A program made the translations under genes and the position numbers. Shown here one piece after another: positions 33,703 to 44,585 of a DNA stretch of 64,000 nucleotides (the first letter of the stretch is position 1; every line of letters starts with the position of its first letter). The notes beneath the pieces are model-generated. The model did not search any database. It was not told the origin of the DNA and was given only the letters and a program-made list of their open reading frames with translations. The stretch is from Calliopum simillimum (Eukaryota; Arthropoda; Insecta; Diptera; Lauxaniidae), in assembly GCA_951812925.1 (NCBI GenBank), contig OX638372.1, forward strand, positions 37,694,245 through 37,758,244. Reading direction: 5' to 3'.

Positions 33703-34797
33703 CATGCGTGGATCAAATCAACACCCTCAGAATAATTGTCGAACAGTGTCTCCCGAGAAAACATTTGGGTCTCACTGCAACGAAGAGGTATTGCCGCAAC
33801 GGCCATAAACTTAGTACGTGCACAATATGAAGGCTAAATGCAGTGTGTTGCACAATGGGTTGTTTTGTCACCGACATTCACCACTAATTCAGGCGTATGG
33901 CAGGGATGTTTACTATCACCATCACTCTTCCTTATCGTTCTTTATGATATCCTAGATAAAGCTCTTAATAAGGCCAAAAGGGGTATCCAATGGAACTTTA
34001 GCGAACATCTGGAAGATCTCGACTACGCTGACGATATCTGCCTCTTGTCGTCCAAACATTCAGATATGCAAAGCAAAATTGAAGACCTTGTCTTGGAATC
34101 ACAAAAGGCTGGCCTAAAAATCAACGCATCCAAGACTAAAAGCATGAAGTTAAACGCAAACAGGGATGACATCACGTTTAGAGCTGGCAGTGATGACATC
34201 GGAAATGTCGATAGCTTCACGTATTTAGGCAGCATTATCTCCATGGATGGTGGAGCAAAATAAGATATCAACTGAAGAATAGCAAAAGCAAAAGGCGCGT
34301 TTGCTCAACTGAACAAAATATGGTCTTCATCCGTTATATCCACCAAAACGAGAGTGCGCATTTTTGATTCGAATGTGAAATCGGCTTTGTTATATGGGTG
34401 CGAAACGTGGCTTGTTACTGAACAACTTACGAACAAGCTGCAAGTATTCGTCAACAAATGCTTAAGGCGAATATTAAAGGTTTGGTGGCCTCGCGCTATA
34501 TACATAAAATGCCGAGCTACATCAAAAATGCAATCAGAGGGCTATAGCAATCGAGGTCAAGCTACGCAAATGGAGATGGATTGGTCACACTCTCCGGAAA
34601 CCACACAGCGAAGTTTTCGCCAAGCTCTTGAGTGGAATCCACAAGGTAGTAGAGCACGTGGTAGACCCAAAACCAACTGGAAAAGGTCGCTGAAAAAGGA
34701 AATCCAAGAATCGGGAAAGTCGTGGCAAGAGATTAAAGTCATCGCAAGAGATCGTGACAAATGGAGAGATTTCATATTGGCCCTATGCTCCTCCTAG
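33703..34797 (+). pseudogene. LINE reverse transcriptase fragment
   Basis: SCVDQINTLRIIVEQ is followed by a deletion, then a region after about 33838 with TTNSGVWQGCLLSPSLFLIV, the catalytic box DYADDICLLSSKHSDMQSK, and VDSFTYLGSIISMDGGAK. A stop follows at 34261. After that come RVRIFDSNVKSALLYGCE, CLRRILKVWWPRAI and the terminal KSWQEIKVIARDRDKWRDF, ILALCSS, with TAG at 34795-34797. Frameshifts lie near 33835, 34262 and 34500. The YADD box is intact but the protein is not. Confidence 0.9.
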
Positions 34798-34826
34798 GAG
34801 TTAAAGCAGAAAACATACATACATAC
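33703..34826 (+). mobile_element. RTE-like LINE copy, 5'-truncated, with 10 bp target duplication
   Basis: It is flanked by ATATCCCGAT at 33693-33702 and 34827-34836, so both ends are exact. It starts inside the RT domain (SCVDQINTLRIIVEQ) and ends with TAG, a UTR of about 20 bp, and a CATA-repeat tail. An internal deletion near 33747 joins IVEQ to the region after FDS. It is the same family as 19831-21790. Confidence 0.92.
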
Positions 34827-35080
34827 ATATCCCGATATTCCGATGGCTATATCTCCGTCAGTTTTGCGAATTTCGAAAAATAAAACTAAGAAAAGTTGTT
34901 CAGAATTGTCCCGGAAATATTAAATTTTCCGGTGTTCTACCGGATCCCAACCGTCCCGTATATGTTTAGGAAGAATATATATTGTACAATGCAGAGCCGT
35001 AAAAAAATAGGATTTTGGTTTAAAAATAAATCAGCAAAAACTTTTTAAGCGCGCAAAGTCACCCAAAAACGTATTTTTAA

Positions 35081-35216
35081 CCCTTTAACGACTAAAGACA
35101 AGTATGTTTGCCAGAACCCCATTTGCTTGAATGAAAGTTTTATTACCCATTACTTCGATTTTGTTGTATTTTTATTTTGAAATTCTTTCGCGTATTTAGA
35201 CCTGGTCGTTAAAGGG
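35081..35216. mobile_element. piggyBac-type MITE, 136 bp
   Basis: TTAA (35077-35080) then CCCTTTAACGAC on the left; GTCGTTAAAGGG then TTAA (35217-35220) on the right. TTAA duplication plus CCC ends define piggyBac-like elements. No ORF. Confidence 0.85.
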
Positions 35217-35868
35217 TTAAGGGTAACTTAAGATTTTGATGGTGTTTATTGTTGTAATGACCTTACAATATATATTAAATACTTATTTATTTCTCGGTCA
35301 CGATTTAAAATTAAATTTAAAAAACCTTTTTCTGTTTTTAATTTTTATTAATGATTTCCAAATTTCGACTTCCAGGGACTAATTAATAAAAATTAAAAAA
35401 AAAAAAACACAATTTTTAAGTACGTGTGTAGATAAATTGTATGCAATTTTTTGGATTTGGTAGCATAAAATTATCGCTTTAACCCCTTGAGACCGATGGG
35501 GTCACATAGGACCCCGAGCATTTTTTGATACATCAATGTTTTAATTCAAATTATTATCAAGGAGTACTCGAATGATATTGACATACTCTAGAGAGTTGTT
35601 CAGTTAAGTTTTGGCTAAAACTTTGTTTTAATTGTTTGGCAAAATACGGAACGGTTTTGTAGCTATGACCAAAAATTTTGCAATTTTTCGACATTTTTGT
35701 GATTTTAAGACCCAAAACCCAATTTTTTTGGGTGAGTTTTTTGAACAATTTTTTTCTTTTCGTCTATATCTATAACTTCGTTGAAGAAAGAAAAAAAAAT
35801 CTCAAACGGTTTACGACTTATAGCCGTGGAAACTTTGAAAAAACAGTTTTGAAGCAATTTTTATAGTA

Positions 35869-36766
35869 GAGTAGAACGGGGTAAAGTCGTGCAGGGGGAA
35901 ATGTCGTGCACTGGCTGTTTTAGTCCAAAGAATTGAATGATTTACCTTCTGTTTGTAAGGTAGAGACCTGCTGACCTACTGAGCTTATGCATATAATACT
36001 AGCAATTTTCACCAGTTCGTCTCTACAGAGTAACCTTTTTTTCAAAACGCACGCTTTTGGGACGATAAAAGTGTTTTTTCATCGGGTCAGAAAAATAACT
36101 TTCCTTGCGGGAAAATATACCAGGTAAGTGTTTTCTAAAATCAAATATCCTGCCAAAGAAAAGAAGCATTTGGTTTTCGAAAAAATGTTGGGCTTCACCG
36201 AGTTATCGAAGTTGACCTTTAAAACGACCATTGGGGTAATGTCGTGCACATTCACTTACACAAACACAATTTCTCGCTACACAAATGTTGTTACACATGG
36301 ATCTAACCAATGAAGTTATCTTTCGATCGGATGTTTACTCGTTGCATTCGCTTGAGATGTACGGCTTTACGAGCATGTCAAAGTTGAGTGCACGACATTG
36401 CCCCGTTCTACTCTACACAACATATTATGTATTTCACACTTGTACAATAATGAATAAAAACATGATAATGCTAAATCTCCTCTAATAGAACCACTACCTA
36501 TCATTTCTCATACATTTTGGTACCTTTACTATACTCGGAAAACAATACACGACATTACCCCACAAATTTTGAGGGGGGTTATGTCGTGCACATTTTTTTT
36601 TACCTCACTTACACAAACACAATTTCTCGCTACACAAATGTTGTTACACATGGATGTAACCAACGAAATTATCTTTCGATCGGATGCTTACTCGTCGCAT
36701 TCGCTTGAGATGTACGGCTTCACGAGCATGTCAAAGTTCAGTGCACGACATTACCCCGTTCTACTC
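35869..36766. mobile_element. pogo-like non-autonomous element with GTCGTGCAC repeats
   Basis: GAGTAGAACGGGGTAAAG on the left is matched by TTACCCCGTTCTACTC on the right, with TA on both sides (35867-35868, 36767-36768). The empty form TATAGTACTATAAAATTCG is at 55695-55713. The terminal word GGGGTAATGTCGTGCAC occurs seven times in both orientations (about 35878, 35894, 36233, 36389, 36547, 36576, 36741). The pogo assignment rests on shared architecture with 54441-55459. Confidence 0.8.
36252..36416. repeat. Internal duplication of the right end, first copy
   Basis: CACTTACACAAACACAAT through ACGAGCATGTCAAAGTT and CCCCGTTCTACTCTAC is repeated almost exactly at 36606-36769. The element therefore has two right termini in the same direction. 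Confidence 0.9.
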
Positions 36767-36769
36767 TAC
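36606..36769. repeat. Internal duplication of the right end, second copy
   Basis: Direct repeat of 36252-36416 with about a dozen differences (for example GATCTAACCAATGAAG versus GATGTAACCAACGAAA). It ends at the true right terminus of the element. Confidence 0.9.
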
Positions 36770-37030
36770 TATAAAATTCGATCTGGAGCCAAACAACCAA
36801 AACACAGATAGGGTTTTATTAGTAACGTCATGTGCTTTCAGGAATAGTATTCAAAAAGATTTTCGAACTTTTTTTGCTGCACTGTATAATACAATATGAC
36901 TGCACCATTTCCGGCTATAAGGGCCTTTTCCGGACCCACTTTTTTTTCTTAATTTAAACACTAGAAAATTTAATCTGAAGTTCATTGTTCGATATCTACA
37001 ATGGTCTAGGCTTCGGTCTCAAGGGGTTAA

Positions 37031-38744
37031 TGTTGATGTTGAGCTTTTTGGTTTAACTTTTCAAGTTCATGGATATTTAGAGCATACTTACATAAGTTGC
37101 AGTGTTCATTAATTTGTGCTGAGAAGCCAAATATCAATTCGAAAACCATATTTTTCCAAAATGCGGTTCCTCTATCGCATTAAAATTTTTTAACTTTATA
37201 AATTTTTATTTATTTACAATTTTGTAAACATTTTCCAAGATACTCGAAATTTTTCGACATTTCAGTTTTGATAAATTATTATTTAACGCGTGATCGAAAA
37301 AGTCTGTATCTCAGGCAATAATCCTTAATGAGTTGAAAACCAATCATACTAATGTCGCTGCAATTGCGCTTCAATCTCAAATCATCATCAAAGTTCAAAA
37401 CTCAAAACATTTTATAATTTCTCGCCTACATACATATCTTCACTGCAGCATTTGGCATAATTTCAAAATGCCAATTTGAATTTTTAAATGGTCAACCAGA
37501 TGAACAGCAAAACATTGAACAAAACTCTGAAAAGGATTCAACCTATTTTAAATAGCATATGAATGTATGTAGTACATTCATTCACATCTACCACCCATTC
37601 AATTGCCTCAGAGCATTCATCTCCAGATGCTTTCGTGCCCAATAATTGTTGCTTCTTGCTACCTGCCATTATTGTCTTTTTCATTGCTTCTCTTTGTAGC
37701 TTCATTTGAAGTTGAAGTTGAAGCTGAGTGTACGTGTAGTTAGGCTGCTTGCCAATTTAAATCAAGCTGCTATTTGTGTATGTATGTATGTTTGTACTAT
37801 GTTGTAAATGTGTGTGTGTCTATGTTACTGGCCAATTTAAAATTCTCCAACATGCCCTTCGTTATTTTCTCGTTAGCATACTTCACACTTGGCAAGAGCA
37901 AAAATAAAATTGAAGTGAAATTAAAAAGGATTCATGCCAAATAGCAAAAAAAAAGGATAACAGAATATAAAAAGTAGAACGCGCAGGATATAAGCGAAAG
38001 AAAGTGCAGAAAACAAAACAAAAAATGGTAAAAAAGCCAAAGGCGGGCAAATGAATGTTGTTACCGCTTCGCTGGTTTAATACGCTTTAATTTGAGTTTT
38101 AAGCCAGAAGTAGCCAAACTGTGTTTTGTTTTTGCATTCTGGGTTATATCGGTTTGGCAACAATGGCACTGATATAGTATGTAGGTGGGTACTTGATCCT
38201 TTTTGCTTGTGTTTTTTATATGTTCGCAATTTGCGAATTTTTTTTTTATAGAAATTGTGTTATAAAAAGGGTTGAATTTATGCTTTTGGGTAAGTCGTGA
38301 GTCTACCATATATGTAGATTGAACATGATGAAAATTTGTAAGGAAGCTATTCATTTTCTTTTATCTTGAGCATGTTTTTTTACAACTTTGAGCTCAGGTG
38401 ATCTAAAAATAATTTTTTGAAAAAAAGTAAGCCCTGCCTTTTTTTACTTAAAAAAAAAAAATTTAACTAAAATAACCAATACTTGTGATATTATTTGCCG
38501 TTAAAAAATAACCTGGAGACCGATCCTTGCTCGGTTGACAATCTTATCTTATTATTTTAATCGATGTTTTTATTCATAGCTATTTCTTTCTGATGAAATT
38601 CGTATTTTTTCGCCTCCAATTTTCATGCTTTCAAACTGATGAACTTACCGATGAGAATAATAATAAGAAAAACCTCGGAAAGTATCGAATGGCAAAGGAA
38701 ACAATAGATAAATATCAAAAATTCGGAATTTTTTTTTGGTGAAA
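37031..38744. other. Single-copy-looking DNA
   Basis: No gene or repeat is recognised. GT/TATG-rich patches lie near 37778-37825. The minus-strand frame at 38061-38354 (97 codons) has no motif. Confidence 0.5.
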
Positions 38745-38746
38745 TA

Positions 38747-39613
38747 TTGGGTGTACAACTTAAAAACCGGAATTTGACAGTGGATGTCCGTACTAACAAA
38801 TATCGTGAACTCGAACTTTATATATATGTCATTTTGAAGGTACATTTGACAGCTGTCAAAATCAGTCAACAAAACAATTTTATCTTGTGTGCATCATTAT
38901 TATTTTTCACGATGAATAACTTCGAAAATTCGAGAAAAAGACAACATTTGCGGGAGGTTCTGTTGGGTAATTTTTTTGCAAAGAAAAATGCTGCCAAAAG
39001 TCATTTTTGCATCGGATCGTGACTGGGGATGAAAAATGGATCCATTACGACAACCCGAAACGCAAACATTCATATATGAAGCCCGGACAACCAGGACCTT
39101 CCCAGCCAAAGGCAAATATCCATGGTGCCAAGGTAATGCTCACAGGTGACCTCTATCGAACACAATTAATACGTTTGAAGCGTGCCATCATCGAAAAACG
39201 CCCGGAAAATGCGACCAGACACGAAGCAATAATTTTTCATCATGACAACGCTCGGCCACATATTGCTGCCCCAGTCAAAAATTACCTGGAAAACAACGGA
39301 TGGGAAATTTTGCCTCACCCGTTTTATAGCCCAGACCTTGCACCATCAGACTACCATTTGTTCCGATCGATGCGGAATGCCCTATCAGGAATACGCTTCA
39401 CTTAAGTTCAAGATATCGAAAATTGGATAGATTCATTTTTGGCCGCCGAGCCAGCGCAATTTTTTTGGGATGGAATTCATAAATTGCCTGAAAGATGGGG
39501 AAATGTTGTAGCTTTCAATGGACAATACTTTGAATAAAATATATTGTAACATTTTTCCACAATAAAGCATCAAATTTCGCTAAAAAATTCCGGTTTTTAA
39601 GTTGTACACCCAA
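38747..39613 (+). mobile_element. mariner (DD34D-type) short copy with both terminal repeats
   Basis: TTGGGTGTACAACTTAAA at 38747 and TTTAAGTTGTACACCCAA ending at 39613. TA precedes the left end; the right flank is CA, a probable mutation. It is the sister of the copy at 7700-10347 and lacks the 1.75 kb palindrome. 867 bp, internally deleted. Confidence 0.9.
38911..39537 (+). pseudogene. mariner transposase with the DNA-binding region deleted
   Basis: MNNFENSRKRQHLREVLLG and FFAKKNAAKSH at the N-terminus are joined by deletion to HRIVTGDEKWIHYDN (first Asp, with the frame restarting at about 39007). GAKVML is then joined to GDLYRTQLIRLKRAI by a second small deletion. HHDNARPHIAAPVK (second Asp) and YSPDLAPSDYHLF (third Asp) follow, 34 residues apart. 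A stop occurs after SGIRFT (39405). The C-terminal NGQYFE and TAA end at about 39537. All three Asp survive here, but the HTH is gone: the opposite loss to the 7.9 kb copy. Confidence 0.88.
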
Positions 39614-40740
39614 CAGAATGCCCTAAAATAAAGAAATGGGATAAGCCACGTACCCAAAATATTTCGTCATTTGTATGGAGCTGATATATCTTATCTTCAA
39701 AGGATCATAAATCGGAAAGTAAGAGTCCTAGTGGAAAATTCCGAAACGATATTTTGTTAAAAAAGAATTTCACCTTTTCTTGGAGCTACACTCTAAGACT
39801 GAACACAGCGTTTTCCTCAACTTCAAGCAAGGATATTTCAAAATCCTGCGGTTAAAATGGCAATTCTGCTGAAGAAGACGGAATCAACGTAGAAAAATAC
39901 ATAAGACTGCATATAATAAATAAAAAGTTCATCCCATTTTTTTTTTGTGCCTGAGTTATTAAGCAAAATTTTTATTTTGGTGAAAAGTGGTTGTGGCAAT
40001 TATTGAGCAACGCCCACTTTTCAATACTCATGATCCAGACCCACATACCAAATTTTATCAAAATATGTCGCACCATTTCCGAGAAATAACATTTAATGTG
40101 TTTTACTTGTATGGGAAGTTCCACGAGCGCCGGCAATATTTCGCCCATTTTCAGTTCGTAGGTGCCTAATAGCAAGTATACTCTCTACAGTTAAATTTAG
40201 AAAGATTGCTTTAGTAGTTTTTTTTCATAGCGTATTATATTTTTGTGGGCAATGACACGTCCTTCAAAAGGTTTTTCGAATACAGCGGAATATAACATTA
40301 TAAAATTTGTTTCCAGGAGTAATATCTCCTTAATATTCATCAAAATTGTTGGAGTCGTTTTCGAGTAATATTGAATCAAAATATTCAATAGTTAAAAATT
40401 GGGCTTGGCACTTTCTCAATACCGCCCATTTTTCGTTTATTACAAGGCATTGATAAGCAGTACCCGTTTACCAAATCTCATCAAAATATCTTGTAGCGTT
40501 TGCGAGTTATGACCAGATTTAGTTTTAAATTTAGGGGGGTGCCATGCCCCCTTACGAGTATTTGGAAAGTAAAAACCTATTTTATTCTTCATTCGATGAT
40601 AATATCTATTATTGTCTTAAGTTTTATTGAAATCGCTGCAGCCGTTTTCGAAAAAAAATATTGCCACAGACAAACTTAAGTACATTAGTACGTAAGTACA
40701 TTAGTACATACAATTTTAACTCGTATAAGAAAAAAGATAT
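39614..40740. other. Spacer including a degenerate GCCACGCC-type repeat
   Basis: At about 39970-40690, phrases such as GCAACGCCCACTTTTCA, ACCAAATTTTATCAAAATAT and GGGGGGTGCCATGCCCCCTT alternate with 'sensitive to frameshift' AT-rich DNA. The style is that of the tandem array at 46243-46930 and of INE-1-like blocks, but without its termini. No gene is recognised. Confidence 0.45.
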
Positions 40741-40746
40741 TATATA

Positions 40747-40925
40747 CAGGGTGAATTGCATAAGGTTACGAAGCTTCTGGGAAGTGATAGAGGAGGCCTA
40801 GAGTAGCAAAAAAATTGCTCCTGGAGGGGGGTCTAAAATGTACCCCTGAGGATTTATAGGGTAAAAACTGATTTTCTGACTTGTTTTAGAAAAAACATTT
40901 TTTTGGGTCACCCTATCGTTTAAGA
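40747..40925 (+). repeat. Dispersed repeat F, copy 2
   Basis: CAGGGTGAATTGCATAAGG, then AGTGATAGAGGAGGCCTAG and TACCCCTGAGGATTTATAGG, ending near GGGTCACCCT. It matches 29305-29480. The ends CAGGGTGA and TCACCCT are inverted. Confidence 0.6.
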
Positions 40926-41179
40926 GAAATTTTTGTGCAACAAATTTTTAGCTATTTAAATGCACATTCTAAGAATGTATTTGTTTTATAGAGTTTTAAA
41001 AGATTTCAGAAAGTTCTGGACCTTCAAAGTTGATGTTTTTTTTTTTTTTTTTTTTTGACTTTGGCGGCCATTTTAGCACAAAAAATTCCTATAAACATAG
41101 CTTTTTAGATTTTTTTTTTTGGAATTATTTTTAAATTTTCTTTAATTCGGTAGTACATTTCCCAAAAAAAAAAAAAATT

Positions 41180-42840
41180 TAAGAATAGACATTTTTCTAG
41201 GATGAACCGTTTTGGAGCTATTTTGAAAAAAAGGTTTTTTTCTAAATTTAAGGTTTGTTGAAAAAATATCTCCTAAACTATAGATGATACGAAAAAAATA
41301 AAATGAAGCTTATGGTACAAACCATTTCAAAACGATCAAGATTTTTTTTATGGCATCCGATTTGGATATAAATTGGCATAAGCAATAGTTGCATAGTGGA
41401 AAAAATTACTACCAAATATTTTTTCAAAATTTAAAAAAATGGCGGAGATATGGGACTTTGAAATTTTTAGGTTAGTTTTTTTTGAGAAGCTATAACTTCG
41501 GTTGCATTTATCCAATTTTCAATTTTATGGTGTTAAATGATTTGTCTTAAAACAGACTTTAAAATAAAAACTAGCAAACATTTGTTTTTTTTTTTTATAT
41601 ATAGTTTACACTGAAAAAAAAAAATTTTAATTGAGTTTCCCAAAATATGTCCTTTTTAATATTTTTTATTTTTCTTGTAAAAAAAGCTACAAGTGTAACT
41701 TACCAGTCCTCCAAAAATTGGAGTGGGCCTCCCAGTGGTTCTCCAGAAAAACAATAAAATGTAGCTTTTGCCGCAATTTTTCAGTACAATTTTTTTGAAT
41801 TTGAAGTTTTTAATTAAACGTTAATTTGAATTTGAAAAAAGTGCTTTGGTACTTATATTAGAACTATACAAGCAAAAAAACAGTCAATAAACTATTTTCA
41901 GCATTTGAAAATTTTTTTTAATAAAAATTTTAAATTAAAAAAATGTACTGAAAAATTGGCGAAGATGCTACATATTATTGTTTTTCTGGAGAACCACTGG
42001 CAGGCCCACTCCAATTTTTGGAGGACTGGTAAGTTACACTTGTAGCTTTTTTTACAAGAAAAATAAAAAATATTAAAAAGGACGTATTTTGGGAAACTCA
42101 ATTTAAATTTTTTTTTCAGTGTAAACTATATATAAAAAAAAAAACAAATGTTTGCTAGTTTTTATTTTAAAGTCTGTTTTAAGACAAACCATTTAGCACC
42201 ATAAAATTGAAAATTGGATAAATGCAACCGAAGTTATAGCTTCTCAAAAAAAACTAACCTAAAAATTTCAAAGTCCCATATCTCCGCCATTTTTTTAAAT
42301 TTTGAAAAAATATTTGGTAGTAATTTTTTCCACTATGCAACTATTGCTTATGCCAATTTATAGCCAAATCGGATTTCATGAACAAATTTCTTGATCGTTT
42401 ACATATGGTTTGTACCTTATAGTAAAAGTAATTCCCTATAAGGTGTTTTTATTTTGAACGTGTGACTCACCGTTCATGAGTTATCGTAATTTTAAGCTCA
42501 GCACATCACTGTGCCTACTCACAAGCGGCATGCACAATTTACTAATTTTTTTCAAATTTTGAATTAGGTATCTCCTGAGTTATAAGTCGTACGAAAAAAG
42601 TTATTTTTACAGAAAATTTTATAAGCTACGATATTGCGCCACAATTTTTTCTCTAAAAGTAACCACTAAAGAGATATTTGTAAGAAACGGCGGCGCGAAC
42701 ACGATTCCAGGTAGCAAAGTTGAAATACTGAAAGAGCACATCAAAATCTAAAAAATAACTCATATGCGAAAATCCCGCAAAACTTTCCAGGTAAAACTAC
42801 CAAATGACTGTACTATTGGCCGAAAATGTGTTAATATTAA
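41180..42840. repeat. Dispersed repeat G copy, split by a palindrome
   Basis: The left part (41180-41313) and right part (42421-42840) are contiguous, inverted, at 47800-48360. Shared words include CATGAACGGTGAGTCAC (here as its inverse GTGACTCACCGTTCATGA), AGGTATCTCCTGAGTTATAA and GGTAGCAAAGTTGAAAT. No ORF. Confidence 0.7.
41314..42416. mobile_element. 1.1 kb full-length palindrome with TTAT target duplication
   Basis: GGTACAAACCAT at 41314 is inverted as ATGGTTTGTACC ending at 42416, with TTAT on both sides (41310-41313, 42417-42420). The related uninterrupted sequence at 48228-48242 has one ATAA (TTAT inverted) at this point. The arms run almost end to end (for example CTCCAAAAATTGGAGTGGGC versus GCCCACTCCAATTTTTGGAG) around a centre near 41865. 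No transposase gene. The 4 bp duplication is not diagnostic. Confidence 0.85.
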
Positions 42841-43273
42841 ATTTTACTTTGCATGAGTATGCCATTTTGAAAGAATCAATTTTTAATTTCTACTTAAATG
42901 AAAAAAATCTTGTGACAAATCCCAGTACTTTGTTGTTGTTTGATCTTATCCTTGGAAACTGAAAATGTTCAACCAGTTGGTTTGGTTCCTTTGTCGCTAT
43001 TTTCAGTGTTGCTGTTGGCGTCAAGTTTGTTGTTGCTGTTGTTGTATGTAGCTTTGCTGTGTTTGTGTTTTAACTGCCAGTACTTCCGTTTCCGTTTAAG
43101 CTTATTAATGCAATGTTGCATACAGATTTGAATGATGTTGTTTTCGTATTTGGGACAATCTGAATTTAAAATTTGAAGACAAATTTAATATGCATTTATA
43201 GAATAAATTCTTAATGACTGTTTACAATTAAGGAAAAAAAAAAGAAAAAGTGAAATGTGGAATGAAATATATA
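42841..43273. other. Spacer, nothing recognised
   Basis: Contains TTGTTGTTGCTG-type codon-like runs (43020-43050) but no gene. Confidence 0.45.
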
Positions 43274-43501
43274 TATGGGTATATCCGAAAATAATCTCCT
43301 CTTATATGACACAGGTTTTAAGAAATTTTTTTTCCATGTTCAATAACCAAATGTAGTGGAATATATTCCTAGACGTATAAAATGAAATTCCCAATAGGTG
43401 AACAGAAAAATTTCGAACCAAAATGGTGTCAGGAGGTCGTTTTATCTTAAAATGTTGGGAAAATCGAGATTTCCGATAATATACAGGAAAGCACATCGAT
43501 A

Positions 43502-44201
43502 CCTTAGAGCGCTATAGTCCTATCTCCACTTTTTGCGATTTTGAGATTTTTGCAGTTATGGCAACATTGTGGGCTTCTTTACCGTGTGGAAAACTGTGTG
43601 ATGTCAAAATACCACTAAAACACCAAAATATTCGAAAATTAAAAAAAAATCCTATCTCCAAACTGTAATTTTTTCAAGAGCGCTACTGTCCTATCTCCAC
43701 TGAATATTCAAATAAGTCACATTTTTGAAAAAAAATCTTCGTTTTTTCGCATTTTCTTCGCGTTTCATGACTTTTTGCGACATTTTAGTGAACAAATTTG
43801 GTTACACCCAAGGCTCCACTCTTGTTTGTCGGAACCAAAAATTCAAAAAAAAAAAAAAAAAATTCGTTTTTTTTCGTGTTTTCTACTCGTTTCATGACTT
43901 TTTACGACATTTAAGTGGAAAAAATTAAAAAAATGTACTAAATACGTCGTTTTTTTTAATAATAGTGGAATTCTATATAAGGGCAAAAGTAATGACATAC
44001 TATAAATTGGCTAGGATTTCATTAGAAATTAATAAAATTGGTAAAAAATATTAAATTATGTTGAAATATATTATAGGTAAAAATATTGCATGCATCATTA
44101 TATCAAAATAGCAGCCAATCCTAAATAACCACTGTTTGAAATCTTCTTTTTGCATTTCCCAACAATTGGAAAAATGGAGATAGGACTACAGCGCTCTAAG
44201 G
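43502..44201. mobile_element. TA-flanked element with CCTATCTCCA subterminal repeats
   Basis: CCTTAGAGCGCTATAGTCC and then TATCTCCA at the left are inverted at the right with one mismatch, 27 bp in all, flanked by TA (43500-43501, 44202-44203). The terminal word recurs inside at 43650 (TCCTATCTCCAA) and at 43678 (GAGCGCTACTGTCCTATCTC). It also contains a piece of repeat R at 43725-43930. No transposase is seen. Architecture as in the pogo-like set. Confidence 0.82.
43725..43930 (+). repeat. Dispersed repeat R fragment
   Basis: Two rounds of TTTCATGACTTTTT-ACGACATTTA separated by GGAACCAAAAATTC, as in the other R copies. Confidence 0.6.
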
Positions 44202-44249
44202 TATCGACATATTTCAGAATTTGTAGATACGTTACGGGGCACCTCTGCA

Positions 44250-44585
44250 AATATTCTGGAGTAAAATTCAGAAAAATCGTATGTGGGTCGTGGCGACAAA
44301 ATGGGTTAAAATGTCTAAATCGCTCATTTGTGCAAAAAACTTTATTTTTGGCGGAATGTGAAATTAAGAGTTTTTCGTTTTTTGCTCATCATGGGGGGCT
44401 TAAATCAAAAAAACATCGTAAGCAAAATCGATTTATTTTTTGTCGAGAAATTTGCTTGAATTTTTTCATAATTTTCGCACTTGTTATGTGGGCGTAAAGA
44501 GCAATGTAGACTTTTTAACCCATTCTGTCGCCACAACCCACATACGATTTTTCTGAATTTTACTCCGGAATATTTGTTAGATATC
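44250..44585. repeat. Inverted pair inside the 43.3-44.9 kb element
   Basis: CAAATATTCTGGAGTAAAAT and CGTATGTGGGTCGTGGCGAC on the left are inverted as GTCGCCACAACCCACATACG and ATTTTACTCCGGAATATTTG on the right. The arms are about 90 bp. Confidence 0.8.

Larger units (their letters stand above)
35483..37026. mobile_element. piggyBac-type MITE split by a pogo-like element
   Basis: TTAA then CCCCTTGAGACCGA on the left (35479-35496) and TCGGTCTCAAGGGG then TTAA on the right (37013-37030). A subterminal GGGGTCACATAGGACCCC follows the left end. Subtracting the insertion at 35869-36766 leaves about 640 bp without a transposase. Part of its body (CTATAAAATTCG, then TAGGGTTTTATTAGTAAC) recurs at 55690-55770. 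Confidence 0.85.

Noticed and set aside
36233..36770. CRISPR-like regular repeats (GTCGTGCAC words)
   Set aside because: Both orientations, irregular spacing, eukaryotic transposon context; they are subterminal repeats.
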